Shown piece after piece: positions 1-9,175 of a DNA stretch of 64,000 nucleotides (within the stretch, counting starts at the first letter, position 1; the number at the start of each line of letters is the position of its first letter). The translations under genes were made by a program, and so were the position numbers. The stretch covers positions 2,418,001 to 2,482,000 of the forward strand of contig NZ_CP119809.1 in the NCBI RefSeq assembly GCF_029338395.1. The letters run 5' to 3'. The notes under the pieces are model-generated. The model worked only from the letters and a program-made list of their open reading frames with translations, was not told the origin of the DNA and did no database searches. Source of the stretch: Halorussus caseinilyticus. GTDB lineage: Archaea; Halobacteriota; Halobacteria; Halobacteriales; Haladaptataceae.

Positions 1-882
1 CTGACCGTGGCCGCCGACGACGGCCCGACCAAGACCACCCGCGAACACCTCGGGGTCTTGCTCGCCACGGAACTGCCGACGATGGTCGTCATCACGAAGG
101 CCGACGTGGTGGACGACGAGCGCGTCGCCGAAGTCGAGCGCGAAGTCGAGCGACTGCTCCGGGACGTGGGCAAGACCCCGCTCCGAATCGAGCGCCACGG
201 CGTGGACGCCGCAATCGAGGAAATCGGCGGGAGCGTCGTGCCGGTCCTGACGACCAGCGCGGTCACGATGGAGGGGTTGGAGACGCTGGACGAACTGCTC
301 GAACGCCTGCCGAAGACGACCGCAGACTCCGGGGACTTCCGGATGTACATCGACCGAAGCTACTCGGTGACTGGGGTCGGCGCAGTCGCCTCGGGGACCA
401 TCATGTCGGGGGAAGTCGAGGCGGGCGACGAACTCCTGTTGGGACCGATGGCCGACGGTGACTTTCGAGAGGTCGAAGTCCGGTCCATCGAGATGCACTA
501 CCACCGCGTGGACAAGGCCAAGGCGGGCCGCATCGTCGGCATCGCGCTGAAGGGGGTCCGGGAGACCGACGTAGAGCGCGGGATGGTCCTGCTCCCGAAG
601 GAGGCCGACCCCGAACCGGTCCGGGAGTTCGAGGCCGAAGTCGTCGTCCTGAACCACCCGACCCGCATCGGCGACGGCTACGAACCGGTCATCCACCTCG
701 AAACCGTGAGCGAGGCCGCGACCTTCCACCCCCACGAGGGCCAACTCCTGCCGGGCGACTCGGGGACCACCACGGTCCGGTTCAAGTTCCGGCCCTACCT
801 CGTCAAGGAGGGCCAGCGGTTCGTCTTCCGCGAGGGCCAGAGCAAGGGCGTCGGCACCGTGACCGACGTGAACCCCAAGTAG
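1..882 (+). CDS. GTPBP1-type translational GTPase, C-terminal part (cut by left edge)
   Basis: Open at the left edge: the reading frame continues upstream of base 1, so the P-loop and switch I are missing. What remains starts near switch II, carries the guanine-specificity motif as T-K-A-D, then a beta-barrel domain II (SYSVTGVGAVASGT) and a domain III like those of EF-Tu/EF-1alpha. This pattern matches the archaeal GTPBP1/GTPBP2-like group of elongation-factor-related GTPases; its role in translation or RNA decay is inferred from the family. Five bases separate its stop from the next gene, so the two are probably cotranscribed. Confidence 0.8.
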   Translation: MTVAADDGPTKTTREHLGVLLATELPTMVVITKADVVDDERVAEVEREVERLLRDVGKTPLRIERHGVDAAIEEIGGSVVPVLTTSAVTMEGLETLDELLERLPKTTADSGDFRMYIDRSYSVTGVGAVASGTIMSGEVEAGDELLLGPMADGDFREVEVRSIEMHYHRVDKAKAGRIVGIALKGVRETDVERGMVLLPKEADPEPVREFEAEVVVLNHPTRIGDGYEPVIHLETVSEAATFHPHEGQLLPGDSGTTTVRFKFRPYLVKEGQRFVFREGQSKGVGTVTDVNPK

Positions 883-887
883 AACCC

Positions 888-1208
888 GTGAACCGAGACC
901 GGGCGGTCGAACTGGCGACGACGCTTCTGGCCGGAGTCCTGTTCGTCCTGAGCGCCGCGGGTCTCGCCGTCGCGGTGCAGAGCGGCGACGGACTCGTCTC
1001 GGCGGTGTTCGGCGTCTACCTCACGGCCCTGCTCCTCGCGGGCGTCCTCCGGGACATTATCGACACCCCACGCTGGCAGGTGGCGTTCTTCGCCGGGGTC
1101 GCGGTGTGGGGCGGTTACGGGTACCTCACGACTGGCGACCTGCTGTCGGCGTTGCTCGCGGTGGCGGGCGTCGTGATAGTCGCGGCGAACCTGCTCGACC
1201 TCCGCTAG
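888..1208 (+). CDS. small multi-pass membrane protein
   Basis: A 106-residue protein starting at GTG five bases after the GTPase stop. It is almost all hydrophobic: about four membrane segments separated by short loops (around residues 8-28, 38-55, 64-80 and 85-103). I do not recognise the family. It overlaps the 3' end of the convergent HAD gene by four bases. Close spacing to the upstream GTPase is the only clue to a functional link. Confidence 0.7.
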   Translation: MNRDRAVELATTLLAGVLFVLSAAGLAVAVQSGDGLVSAVFGVYLTALLLAGVLRDIIDTPRWQVAFFAGVAVWGGYGYLTTGDLLSALLAVAGVVIVAANLLDLR

Positions 1209-1924
1209 TCGGATTTCCACGGTCGCTCGGAGTCCGCGAGTCGCTCCAGCGACGAGAGCGCGTAGTGCGGTTCCGGGTCCGGTTCGACGCCTTCCTCGGA
1301 AGGCACCCACACCGACCCGACTCCCGCGGCGTGCGCGCCCGCCACGTCCGAGGATAGCGAATTGCCGACGTGTACCGCTCGGTCGGCCGTCGCGCCGAGG
1401 TCCGCGAGCGCGACTTCGAAAGGTTCGGGGTCGGGTTTCGCGGCGGCGTCGTGGCCCGCGAAGACGACAGTCTCGAAGCAGTCGGCGAGTCCCGCGGCCT
1501 CCAGTTTCGTGGTCTGCATCTCGGGCGGACCGTTGGTCACGACGCCGAGGGCGTGGTCGTCGGCGAGTTCGTCGAGAGTCTCGCGCGCGCCGGGCAGACA
1601 CTCGACTCGGGAGTGGTCGCGTTCGGCGGCGAAGGCGTCGGCGACCGCCCGGCCGCGTTCGGGGGCGTGGCCGCGGTCCGCGGCGATTTCCGCGAAGCAG
1701 TTCGCACGCCCCTCGGCGATGGAGACGCCGGGCGCGAGGTGGTCGCCGAACCGGTCGAAGTACTCGCCTACGTCGAAAAACGAGTCCTCCCCGGCCGACT
1801 CGAAGGCGAGGTCGAGGAGTTCTCCGGGCGGGCGCTCGTACTCCACGAGCGTCCCGTCTAGGTCGAACAGCACGGCGTCGATGTCGGCATCGTCGTCGGA
1901 TGTGGCGTGGTCGTCACCGGACAT
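1205..1924 (-). CDS. HAD-superfamily hydrolase
   Basis: Carries the HAD signature motifs in order: nucleophile motif DLDGTLV, motif II threonine in TNGPP, motif III lysine in AAKPDP, and motif IV around HVGNSLSSDV, with a helical cap between motifs I and II. This is the phosphoglycolate-phosphatase-like subgroup, which dephosphorylates small phosphate esters in the cytoplasm; the substrate cannot be read from sequence. The ATG at 1924 is preferred over an in-frame upstream start at 2002 because the extra 26 residues are basic and unlike the acidic body of the protein. Confidence 0.85.
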   Translation of the reverse strand: MSGDDHATSDDDADIDAVLFDLDGTLVEYERPPGELLDLAFESAGEDSFFDVGEYFDRFGDHLAPGVSIAEGRANCFAEIAADRGHAPERGRAVADAFAAERDHSRVECLPGARETLDELADDHALGVVTNGPPEMQTTKLEAAGLADCFETVVFAGHDAAAKPDPEPFEVALADLGATADRAVHVGNSLSSDVAGAHAAGVGSVWVPSEEGVEPDPEPHYALSSLERLADSERPWKSD

Positions 1925-2035
1925 GTGGTCGTCGGTCGAACGTCGGACTCGGCGGGGAAAAATCGTGTCGATGGGCCACCAGCTTGCGCTGAAAGAGGCC
2001 AACCATTAAGTTGAGGCTGTGATAACTGAAACCGA

Positions 2036-2965
2036 ATGGCTGGCGAAGATGTCAGCGGGCCGTCGCAGGCACCGGACGACTCGCTGGAGGGGTGGTTAGA
2101 CGCGAAGGCCGAGGAGCTAGGCGTGAGCCGCGAGGAACTGCTCGCGCGACTCCGAGACGGCGACTCGGTTCAGGGCATCGAGAACGGCGAGGCGTTCGCC
2201 GCGCTCCGCCGGGAGTTCGGCGAACGCCTCGCGGCCACCAGAGAGGAGTTCGAGACCCAACTGGCCGAAGTCGAGGCCGACCTCGCCGACGTGGAGACCG
2301 ACCTCGCGTACGCCGAGAACGACTTCGAGGACAAAATCGAGGACGTGCGCGAGCGGGTGGTGCAGGTCAAGCGCGAGACCGACGGGAAGGCTCCGGCCGA
2401 CCACGACCACCCCGAACTCCACGGGCGGACCGAGGAGGTGGCCGACCGCGCCGACCGGTTAGCCGAGGAACTCGACGCGCTCTCGGAGACCGTCTCGGAG
2501 TTGGACGAGCGGGTCGAAACCGGCTTCGACAACTACGAGGACGTGCTGGAGTACCTGACCGACGCGACCGACGACCTCGAAGCCAAACTCACGACGCTCG
2601 CGGAGGTGACGACCGACCTGCGCGACCAGACCGAGACGCTGGCGGCCCGCCACGCCGCCCGCGCCGCCGCCGACGAACTCGCCCACCTCGCCAACCGCCG
2701 GGGCGTCGAGAGCGCCAAGTGCGGCCACTGCTCGGAGACGGTCCACGTCGGCCTGCTCGCCGAACCCAAGTGCCCCCACTGCGCCAGCACCTTCAACGAC
2801 GTGGAACCCAAACAGGGCCTGTTCGGGTCGGCCAAACTCGTTGTCGGCGACCCGCCCGCGCTGGAGGGCGAGCGCGCCGACTGGGACCTCGGGAGCGTGA
2901 TGGACGCCGACGGGCGGGACATCGGCAAGGCCCTCGACGACATCGTGGCGGAGGACGACGAATGA
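2036..2965 (+). CDS. coiled-coil protein with C-terminal zinc ribbon
   Basis: 309 residues. Residues about 60-210 form a long acidic heptad-rich coiled coil. After it comes a zinc-ribbon with two CxxC knuckles (CGHC and CPHC, residues about 234-255), then an acidic tail. A short N-terminal helix pair precedes the coil. No enzyme motif is visible, so a scaffold or nucleic-acid-associated role is only a guess. Its stop overlaps the start of the next gene in an ATGA arrangement, which points to translational coupling. Confidence 0.75.
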   Translation: MAGEDVSGPSQAPDDSLEGWLDAKAEELGVSREELLARLRDGDSVQGIENGEAFAALRREFGERLAATREEFETQLAEVEADLADVETDLAYAENDFEDKIEDVRERVVQVKRETDGKAPADHDHPELHGRTEEVADRADRLAEELDALSETVSELDERVETGFDNYEDVLEYLTDATDDLEAKLTTLAEVTTDLRDQTETLAARHAARAAADELAHLANRRGVESAKCGHCSETVHVGLLAEPKCPHCASTFNDVEPKQGLFGSAKLVVGDPPALEGERADWDLGSVMDADGRDIGKALDDIVAEDDE

Positions 2966-3558
2966 GCGACCGGCGCGACGACCCCGACCGGCGAGACGAC
3001 CGGACCCGCGCCGGTCGGGACGAACCGCTCGGGGACCTCGCCGCGGAAGTGCGCGAGCGAACCGGGACCACCCGCGGCGAGCGCGACGACCCGCCGACCC
3101 GAGAGGGACCGCTGGCCGACGTTGCCTCGGCGGTGGACGAGCGACGGCGGCGCAAGCGCGACGAGACCGACGCCTTCGAGTCGGTGGACGTGGGCGACAT
3201 CGACGGCGAGAAGCTCTGGGAGGAGTTGGCCGAAAGAGGAGACGAAGGCGAGGGCGCGACGGCCGCAGTCTCGGCCGACGCGCCGACGGCGGAGTCCGCC
3301 GACGCGACCGAAGTCGCCGAGACGACTTCTCCCGACCCCGCCGCGAGCGCTTCCGACCGCGACGTGCGCACGATTCCGACCGAGACTTGCCACGGGTGCC
3401 CGCACTTCGGCGACCCGCCGGACCTCGCCTGCACCCACGAGGGCACCGACATTCTGGCGATGCCCGACACCGGCCACTTCCGCGTGGCCGACTGCCCGAT
3501 GGTGGTCGATGGCGAGGAGGACATCAGCGGTATCGGCGTCGGAAGCGACGACGAGTGA
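2962..3558 (+). CDS. acidic linker protein with C-terminal cysteine cluster
   Basis: 198 residues, translationally coupled to the coiled-coil gene by a 4-base overlap. The N-terminal two thirds are low-complexity and charged (Arg/Asp-rich, then Ala/Asp/Thr-rich). The last 60 residues hold a compact Cys/His motif: CHGCPHFGDPPDLACTH, then a later Cys near the end, which looks like a small metal-binding domain. Function unknown. Sharing an operon and cysteine ligands with the upstream zinc-ribbon protein suggests the two act together. Confidence 0.7.
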   Translation: MSDRRDDPDRRDDRTRAGRDEPLGDLAAEVRERTGTTRGERDDPPTREGPLADVASAVDERRRRKRDETDAFESVDVGDIDGEKLWEELAERGDEGEGATAAVSADAPTAESADATEVAETTSPDPAASASDRDVRTIPTETCHGCPHFGDPPDLACTHEGTDILAMPDTGHFRVADCPMVVDGEEDISGIGVGSDDE

Positions 3559-3629
3559 CGGCTACCGTATCCGCGACCGTACGGACCGCGACGGTATCGT
3601 GACTGCACGGCACCGCGACCGAGGACCTC

Positions 3630-3790
3630 CCACCTCCCGGTCTCCTCGCTCGTCCACCGGCGGAGCAAGCTCTGGCGAGCTGTTGGGAATCACTGATTCG
3701 CTCCATCCCGAAAATCTCCGATTTTCGGGGACAGCGAAGCGAGCAGGAACGTCTGCCGGTGGCGAGCGGGCGGGGGCTTTCGAGGAAAAG
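3630..3790 (+). repeat. intergenic repeat-like block with hairpin
   Basis: Non-coding block after the upstream stop. It contains a 10-bp perfect inverted repeat with a 3-base loop (3707-3716 and 3720-3729) and a wider imperfect stem formed by ...CGCTCGTCCACCGG (from about 3647) with CCGGTGGCGAGCGG (from about 3759). The end of the block, GCGAGCGGGCGGGGGCTTTC, is shared with the dispersed repeats at 21.6 and 45.0 kb. It lies directly upstream of the DedA remnant. Confidence 0.5.
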
Positions 3791-3869
3791 ACGGTCTTTC
3801 GGGTTTTTGCGGTGTAGAGCGAACGGCAGGGGCTTTCGAGGCGTCCCCTGCGTCTCCGGTGTTCAGGTC

Positions 3870-4164
3870 GTCGTAGCACGGTCACGGCGGACGCGCGACT
3901 CCCGGACGAGTCGGTTCCCGACTCCGGCCGACTCCGGGTCTCGAAGGACCGACTGGAGCGCGCGACGGCGTGGTTCCACCGCTGGGGCGGAGTCCGGTGC
4001 CGTGGGGTCGTCTGCTCCCGGTCCTGCGCTCGATGGTGTCGGTACCCGCCGGACTCGCGGGGATGGCCCGCTGGAAGTTCACGCTCTACCCGGCGACGGG
4101 TGCGCTCGCGTTCGGCGCGGCCGTCGCGGTGGCCGTCGAGACCGGTCTGGTCGGCATCGCGTGA
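3870..4164 (+). pseudogene. DedA/SNARE-associated membrane protein remnant, frameshifted
   Basis: The last ~45 residues, read in one frame, match the conserved end of DedA-family proteins: GRLLPVLRSMVSVPAG followed by a hydrophobic C-terminal segment. About 20 codons upstream the matching sequence continues in another frame (RLERATAWFHRWGG, from 3950). The frames join only if one base is restored near 3990. Everything 5' of about 3870, including the first membrane segments, is missing. DedA proteins are lipid scramblase-like membrane proteins; this copy cannot be functional. Confidence 0.6.
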
Positions 4165-4189
4165 CCGAGACACTTTTCCGTTGCCGAAA

Positions 4190-4222
4190 GAATGAATATC
4201 ATTCGCTTTAGAATGGTATAGT
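4190..4222. promoter_or_regulatory. short inverted repeat and AT-rich stretch before the OMPDC-like gene
   Basis: A local AT-rich island in an otherwise GC-rich gap. It contains a 6-bp inverted repeat GAATGA-ATA-TCATTC (4190-4204), followed by a TATA-like GGTATAGTTATCC. It is about 100 bases upstream of the 4318 start, so it could be a promoter with operator, but the leader would be long. No regulator is identifiable. Confidence 0.3.
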
Positions 4223-4317
4223 TATCCTAAACGCGGCGTGAGCTGACTCGGCGTGACGCTCCGCGCCGCGCCCCGTCCGAAGGCAAGAGCCTTGACCGCG
4301 CCGTCGCAACCTCGCGT

Positions 4318-5178
4318 ATGGCGTTTTTCGACCGCCTCCGGGACCGCATCCGAGCGACCGACGGGACGCTCGCGGTCGGTCTGAATCCCGTCCTCGCTCG
4401 CCTCCCCGACGACTGCCGGGAGTACGACTACCCCCGGCGGGCGTTCACCCGCCGAATCGTAGACGCGACCCACGAACACGTCGCGGCGTACACCGTCTCG
4501 CCCGCCTTCTACGCCGATGCCGAGGGGTGGACCGCGCTGGCCGAGACCGTCGCCTACGCTCGGGGCCGCGGCGTCCCCGTCGTCCTCGACGCGAAGGACG
4601 GCGACGTGCCGAACCCCGACGCCGACCTGCTCGACGCGGTGGACGCCGTAACGGTCTCGCCGTACCTCGGCCGGGACGCGCTCGCGCCGCTACTCGACCG
4701 CGACGTGGGCGTGTTCGTGACCTGCCGGACGCCGAACGCGGGCGCGGCGGACCTGCAGGACCGACCCGTCGCTTGCGAGGGAGAACGGGAAGGAGGTACC
4801 GACGACGAGGGAGACGACGGAGCGCCGACGCTGGCCGAGGAGATAGCGAGTCTTGTGGCGTCGTGGGCCGACGACGCCGCGGCCGACGTGGGACTGCTCG
4901 TCGGCGGGCCGACCGAAGCAGTCGAGTCGCTCCGCGAGCGAGCGCCGGAACGCCCGTTCTTCGTGGTCGGCGGCGCGAGAAACGACCCCGCGGTCGCCGC
5001 CCACGCCGCGCCCGAGACGGGCGCGGACGCGGGCGTCGGACTGGTCGAGACCTCCCGAGAAGTTCTCTACGCCGGTGAGACCGCGGGCCGGGGCCGCCGA
5101 CGGGGGCAGGACGACTACGCGGCGGCGGCCCGCGAAGCGGCCCGCCGACTCAAGCGCCAACTGAACCGCCATCGGTGA
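4318..5178 (+). CDS. orotidine-5'-phosphate decarboxylase-like protein with altered active site
   Basis: 286 residues, a TIM barrel clearly related to haloarchaeal PyrF: VDATHEHVAAY, DAKDGD, VTVSPYLGRDAL, GVGLVETSRE and a C-terminal KRQLNR all align with the family. Two substrate-site residues differ from those I know in OMPDC: the Asp of the first strand (VGLDP in PyrF) is Asn23 in VGLNP, and the first Lys (YKPN in PyrF) is Thr59 in YTVS. Asp91, Lys93 and Asp96 of the D-x-K-x-x-D motif are kept. Loss of that Lys should abolish or change decarboxylation, so the pyrF symbol is withheld. It is probably a diverged paralogue; a second, canonical pyrF would be expected elsewhere. Confidence 0.75.
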   Translation: MAFFDRLRDRIRATDGTLAVGLNPVLARLPDDCREYDYPRRAFTRRIVDATHEHVAAYTVSPAFYADAEGWTALAETVAYARGRGVPVVLDAKDGDVPNPDADLLDAVDAVTVSPYLGRDALAPLLDRDVGVFVTCRTPNAGAADLQDRPVACEGEREGGTDDEGDDGAPTLAEEIASLVASWADDAAADVGLLVGGPTEAVESLRERAPERPFFVVGGARNDPAVAAHAAPETGADAGVGLVETSREVLYAGETAGRGRRRGQDDYAAAAREAARRLKRQLNRHR

Positions 5179-5234
5179 GCGACCGGACCGCCACTGGTGA
5201 GCGACCGGAGCGGCGGCCGCTTTCGCCACCGCGG

Positions 5235-5438
5235 TCAGAACCGCATCACGTCGTCGTCGTCCACGTCGTCGGGCCGGACGGTCCCCTCGCGCCCGCCGCG
5301 TTCGACCGTCGCGGCGCACTGCGCACAGAGACCGGTCGCCTCGTCCCAGTGTTCCTCGCACGCGAGCGTCCCGCAGTTGGGACACGAGTGTTCGGCTTCC
5401 TGCCGTTCGCAGATTTGACAGAGACCCGTGACGCTCAT
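5235..5438 (-). CDS. small HIT/B-box-like zinc-finger protein
   Basis: 67 residues with eight metal-ligand candidates in a treble-clef-like order: CQIC, then [15 protein letters not shown], then CAQC, followed by an acidic tail ending DDDDVMRF. The spacing resembles HIT-type or B-box fingers, which usually mediate protein contacts. Haloarchaea encode many such tiny zinc fingers, mostly uncharacterised. The ATG at 5438 is the first one directly before the cysteine block. It converges on the OMPDC-like gene with a gap of about 56 bases. Confidence 0.75.
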   Translation of the reverse strand: MSVTGLCQICERQEAEHSCPNCGTLACEEHWDEATGLCAQCAATVERGGREGTVRPDDVDDDDVMRF

Positions 5439-5500
5439 GGGTTTCTCACTTGCGTTCGCTAAGGTGTCGAAGCGTATGAATGTGTGGGCGGGTCGCACTG

Positions 5501-5547
5501 GAAGTGAATGGGACGACGGAGACGACAGAAGTGAATGGGACGACGGA
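5501..5547. repeat. 27-base-offset tandem repeat in the gap upstream of pyrG
   Basis: The 20-mer GAAGTGAATGGGACGACGGA occurs exactly twice, at 5501-5520 and 5528-5547. It lies in the 364-base gap between the zinc-finger gene and pyrG. Further on, a GC-rich run with repeated CACCGCGACCGCAC words (5581-5621) resembles pieces of the dispersed repeats at 29 and 61 kb. Apart from these I see no gene in the gap. Confidence 0.5.
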
Positions 5548-5802
5548 AACGTCGGTGACTTCTTGAACCAATCAGGACCGCACCGCGACCGCACAGCACC
5601 GAAACAGCACCGCGACCGCACGTGGTCTGTGACGACCGGCGCGTCCCGCGGCCTGCGACAGTCCGCGACGCCCGAGAGTGACGCCGGTCTGTTCCGCCCG
5701 AAACGTGGCGGAGCGTCCACATTTCGCCGCCTTGCCGTGGCACGTTCTGACGCGCAACTCGCGCTCCGAAATCGTTTTGAACGACGCTCGCCGACACCCA
5801 GT

Positions 5803-7473
5803 ATGCCGACAGAACCGGAAACTGATTACGACCCTTCTCTCGGAAACAAGTTCATCTTCGTAACCGGGGGCGTCATGTCGGGACTCGGCAAGGGAATCAC
5901 GGCCGCCTCGACCGGCCGACTGCTGGCCAACGCCGGATTCGACGTGACGGCGGTCAAAATCGACCCCTATCTCAACGTGGACGCCGGGACGATGAACCCC
6001 TTCCAGCACGGGGAGGTGTACGTCCTCAAGGACGGTGGCGAGGTGGACCTCGACTTGGGGAACTACGAGCGGTTCCTCGACGTGGACATGACGTTCGACC
6101 ACAACGTCACCACGGGCAAGACCTACCAGCACGTCATCGAGAAGGAGCGCGCGGGCGACTACCTCGGGAAGACGGTCCAAATCATCCCGCACGTCACCGA
6201 CGACATCAAGCGCCGGATTCGGGAGGCCGCCGAGGGCCACGACGTGTGTATCGTGGAAGTCGGCGGCACGGTGGGTGACATCGAGGGGATGCCGTTCCTC
6301 GAAGCCCTCCGGCAGTTCGCCCACGAGGAAGACGACGAGGACTTCCTGCTGACCCACGTCACGCTGGTCCCCTACTCGAAGAACGGCGAGCAAAAGACCA
6401 AGCCCACCCAACACTCCGTGAAGGAACTGCGCTCTATCGGTCTCCAACCCGACATTCTGGTCGGTCGGTGCGAGGACGAACTCGACCCCTCGACCAAGGA
6501 GAAAATCGCGCTGTTCTGCGACGTGCCGACCGACGCCGTGTTCTCGAACCCCGACGTGGAGGACATCTACCACGTCCCCCTGATGGTCGAAGAGGAGGGA
6601 CTCGACGAATACGTGATGGACCGCTTCGACCTGACGGACGACGCGCTTCCGAAGGGCGAACGCGACAACCAGTGGCGCAACCTCGTCACCCAAGAGACCC
6701 ACGGCGAAGTAGACATCGCACTCGTCGGCAAGTACGACCTCGAAGACGCCTACATCTCGGTCAACGAGGCGCTCAAGCACGCGGGACTGGAGAAGAACGT
6801 GGACGTGAACGTCCGGTGGGTGGACTCCGAGAAGATGGCCGACGACCACGAACAGCGACTCCGCGAGGCCGACGGCGTGGTCGTCCCCGGCGGGTTCGGG
6901 AGTCGCGGCACCGAGGGTAAAATCGAGGCCATTCGGTACGCCCGCGAGAACGGCGTCCCGTATCTCGGTCTCTGTCTGGGCTTCCAACTCGCAGTCGTGG
7001 AGTTCGCCCGGAACGTCCTCGGACTGGAGGACGCACACTCCGCGGAAATCGAGGAAGACACGCCCCACCCGGTCATCGACCTCCTGCCAGAGCAGTACGA
7101 CCTCGAAGACCTCGGTGGGACGATGCGACTCGGTGCCCACGAGACCGACATCGAGCCCGACACCCTCGCCGAGAGAATCTACGGCGGCACCTCCTGCACC
7201 GAGCGCCACCGCCACCGCTACGAGGTAAACCCCGAGTACTTCGAACAGTTCGACGACACCGGTCTCGTCTTCTCCGGTCGGTCGGGCAACCGGATGGAGA
7301 TTCTGGAACTCGAAGACCACCCGTACTTCGTCGGCACCCAGTTCCATCCCGAGTTCCGGTCGCGGCCGACCCGCGCGAGTCCGCCGTTCGTCGGCCTGCT
7401 TGAGACCGTACTGGACCGTGACGACGAACAGACCGACACCGACGCCGAAACCCCCGAGGAGGTCGAAGCATAA
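5803..7473 (+). CDS. pyrG: CTP synthase
   Basis: 556 residues, full length for the family. Converts UTP to CTP using ATP and glutamine. The N-terminal synthetase domain has the P-loop [10 protein letters not shown] and the nucleotide-binding segments [11 protein letters not shown] and VEVGGTVGD. The C-terminal class I glutaminase domain has the oxyanion strand GGFGSRG, the nucleophile Cys in YLGLCLGFQ and the catalytic His/Glu in QFHPEF. The ATG at 5803 fits the conserved start; the upstream extension of the frame is non-conserved. Its last base overlaps the guaA ATG. Confidence 0.97.
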   Translation: MPTEPETDYDPSLGNKFIFVTGGVMSGLGKGITAASTGRLLANAGFDVTAVKIDPYLNVDAGTMNPFQHGEVYVLKDGGEVDLDLGNYERFLDVDMTFDHNVTTGKTYQHVIEKERAGDYLGKTVQIIPHVTDDIKRRIREAAEGHDVCIVEVGGTVGDIEGMPFLEALRQFAHEEDDEDFLLTHVTLVPYSKNGEQKTKPTQHSVKELRSIGLQPDILVGRCEDELDPSTKEKIALFCDVPTDAVFSNPDVEDIYHVPLMVEEEGLDEYVMDRFDLTDDALPKGERDNQWRNLVTQETHGEVDIALVGKYDLEDAYISVNEALKHAGLEKNVDVNVRWVDSEKMADDHEQRLREADGVVVPGGFGSRGTEGKIEAIRYARENGVPYLGLCLGFQLAVVEFARNVLGLEDAHSAEIEEDTPHPVIDLLPEQYDLEDLGGTMRLGAHETDIEPDTLAERIYGGTSCTERHRHRYEVNPEYFEQFDDTGLVFSGRSGNRMEILELEDHPYFVGTQFHPEFRSRPTRASPPFVGLLETVLDRDDEQTDTDAETPEEVEA

Positions 7474-8390
7474 TGGTAAACACGGACGAGTTCATCGAGG
7501 AGAAAGTCACGGAAATCCGCGAACAGGTCGGGGACGCAAACGCCGTCATCGCGCTGTCGGGCGGCGTGGACTCCTCTACGGCCGCGGCGCTGGCCTACGA
7601 AGCGGTCGGCGACCAACTCACCCCGGTCTACGTCGATACCGGCCTGATGCGGAAGGGCGAAACCGACGAGATTCGGGAGACGTTCGACTACATGGACAGT
7701 CTCCGCATCGTGGACGCGAAAGACCGATTCCTCGACGCACTCGCTGGCGTCACCGACCCCGAGGAAAAGCGCCACGTCATCGGCGAGCAGTTCATCCGGG
7801 AGTTCGAGACGGTCGCCGAGGAGACCGACGCCGACTATCTGGTGCAGGGGACCATCTACCCCGACCGCATCGAGAGCGAGGGCACCATCAAGTCCCACCA
7901 CAACGTCGGCGGTCTGCCCGACGTGGTGGACTTCGAGGGAATCGTCGAACCAATGCGGGACCTCTACAAGGACGAGGTTCGGGAAGTCGCCCGCGAGTTG
8001 GACCTCGAAGAAATCATCGCCGAGCGCATGCCCTTCCCCGGTCCGGGCCTCGCGGTCCGCATCCTCGGGGAAGTCACCGACGAGAAACTCGAAGTCGCCC
8101 GCGAAGCGACCCACGTCGTGGAAGAAGAACTCGAAGAGTACGACCCGTGGCAGGCGTTCGCCGCGGTCCTCGGCAAAGCGACCGGCGTCAAGGGCGACAA
8201 CCGGGTCCACGGCCACGTGGTCTCTGTCCGGTCGGTCGAGAGTCGGGACGGCATGACCGCCCGAGCGCAGGAGATAGACTGGGAGACCCTCCAGCGCATC
8301 CAGAGTCGCATCACCGGACAGAACGAGAACGTCTCGCGGGTGGTCTACGACGTGACCCACAAACCGCCCGCCACCATCGAGTACGAGTAA
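7473..8390 (+). CDS. guaA: GMP synthetase, ATP-pyrophosphatase subunit (GuaAb)
   Basis: 305 residues. This is the PP-loop subunit of the two-piece archaeal GMP synthetase, which adenylates XMP and aminates it to GMP using ammonia from a separate glutaminase subunit. Visible features are the PP-loop LSGGVDSST, the segment [15 protein letters not shown] and the conserved C-terminal KPPATIEYE. No glutaminase domain is fused, and the glutaminase partner is not in the window. It overlaps the pyrG stop by one base, so pyrG and guaA are coupled. Confidence 0.95.
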   Translation: MVNTDEFIEEKVTEIREQVGDANAVIALSGGVDSSTAAALAYEAVGDQLTPVYVDTGLMRKGETDEIRETFDYMDSLRIVDAKDRFLDALAGVTDPEEKRHVIGEQFIREFETVAEETDADYLVQGTIYPDRIESEGTIKSHHNVGGLPDVVDFEGIVEPMRDLYKDEVREVARELDLEEIIAERMPFPGPGLAVRILGEVTDEKLEVAREATHVVEEELEEYDPWQAFAAVLGKATGVKGDNRVHGHVVSVRSVESRDGMTARAQEIDWETLQRIQSRITGQNENVSRVVYDVTHKPPATIEYE

Positions 8391-8391
8391 G

Positions 8392-8712
8392 ATGAAGGCA
8401 ATCCTCGTCGGACCCGACCGAGACGGACTGGGCGACGCCCTCGAATCCGAGGGCGTCGAAGTGACGCGCATCGAGGAGTTCGGCAACCGACCGGCGCTCG
8501 AAGAGGCCGGAATCACCGAGGCCGACGCGCTGGTCCTGACCGAGGCGTCGGGCGCGACTAGCATCCCCATCGCCAAGGACCTCAACGACGACGTTCGAGT
8601 AGTCGTCTACGCCGACGACAACCTGCCGGACTTCGCCCGCGGGCAGGCCGACCTCATCGTGGACCCGCGACTTCTGTCTGCCGACGCGGTGGCCGAGGAA
8701 CTGGCCTCGTAA
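8392..8712 (+). CDS. conserved haloarchaeal Rossmann-like small protein downstream of guaA
   Basis: 106 residues, starting one base after the guaA stop. It begins with a Rossmann-type strand-loop (MKAILVGPDRDGLG) and alternates strands and helices, ending in VDPRLLSADAVAEEL. I recall this family as the small guaA-linked haloarchaeal protein sometimes mislabelled CTP synthetase (DUF7126); it has no synthetase motifs. Position suggests a role with nucleotide metabolism, which is inference only. Confidence 0.8.
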   Translation: MKAILVGPDRDGLGDALESEGVEVTRIEEFGNRPALEEAGITEADALVLTEASGATSIPIAKDLNDDVRVVVYADDNLPDFARGQADLIVDPRLLSADAVAEELAS

Positions 8713-8733
8713 GCCGTCTTCTGCTGTTTTCTA

Positions 8734-8961
8734 TCATCCATCGTCGTTGATTGCGTCGCCTGTACTCCAGCTACTTTTCGAATCGTCAGTATCGGCACCG
8801 AACCCGTCGTTGCTACTGCCGTCGTCGTTGACGGCATCTCCAACCGTCCAAGTCTCCACCATCCTCGTACAGAACAGACAAAGGTTGATTACGACCTTGA
8901 CGCTGAACACTCTGACAAACGTAACACTGCCGACCCCTAGGGTAGCTACGACCACCTTCAT
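8734..8961 (-). CDS. possible small protein with repeated WxxGDAxNDDG unit
   Basis: A 75-residue frame with a hydrophobic N-terminal segment (KVVVATLGVGSVTFVRVF) followed by an acidic tail. The tail holds two copies of a short unit, WTVGDAVNDDG and WSTGDAINDDG, separated by 16 Asp/Ser-rich residues. The family is not recognised. The composition is acidic as expected for a haloarchaeal protein, but there is no clear start signal, so it may be a remnant. It fills the 460-base gap between the guaA operon and the methyltransferase; the rest of the gap shows nothing. Confidence 0.35.
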   Translation of the reverse strand: MKVVVATLGVGSVTFVRVFSVKVVINLCLFCTRMVETWTVGDAVNDDGSSNDGFGADTDDSKSSWSTGDAINDDG

Positions 8962-9175
8962 CCATTTTCGGCGTGATGTTCGGAAGTCTGACCGTCCGCG
9001 CCGACGAACGTCTTCAAACACTCTCTTCGAGTTGGTTTCGAGGCCGGTTCACCGTCGTCGCCGGATTTGGACTCTCTTCCCACCATGAGAGAGTTGAATC
9101 TCCAGACAATTCGGTTCGGTAAACGTCTTGTGGTGAGAATAGAACCCTCGTTCTGCGATTTCGTCGCCTGTCGTT

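Noticed and set aside
4690-5385. Long minus-strand ORF across the OMPDC-like gene
   Set aside because: Shadow frame caused by high GC; Arg-rich, no motif, and the plus strand clearly codes for a TIM barrel.
5572-7347. 591-codon minus-strand ORF opposite pyrG
   Set aside because: Antisense shadow of a well-conserved gene; mirrors third-position GC bias.
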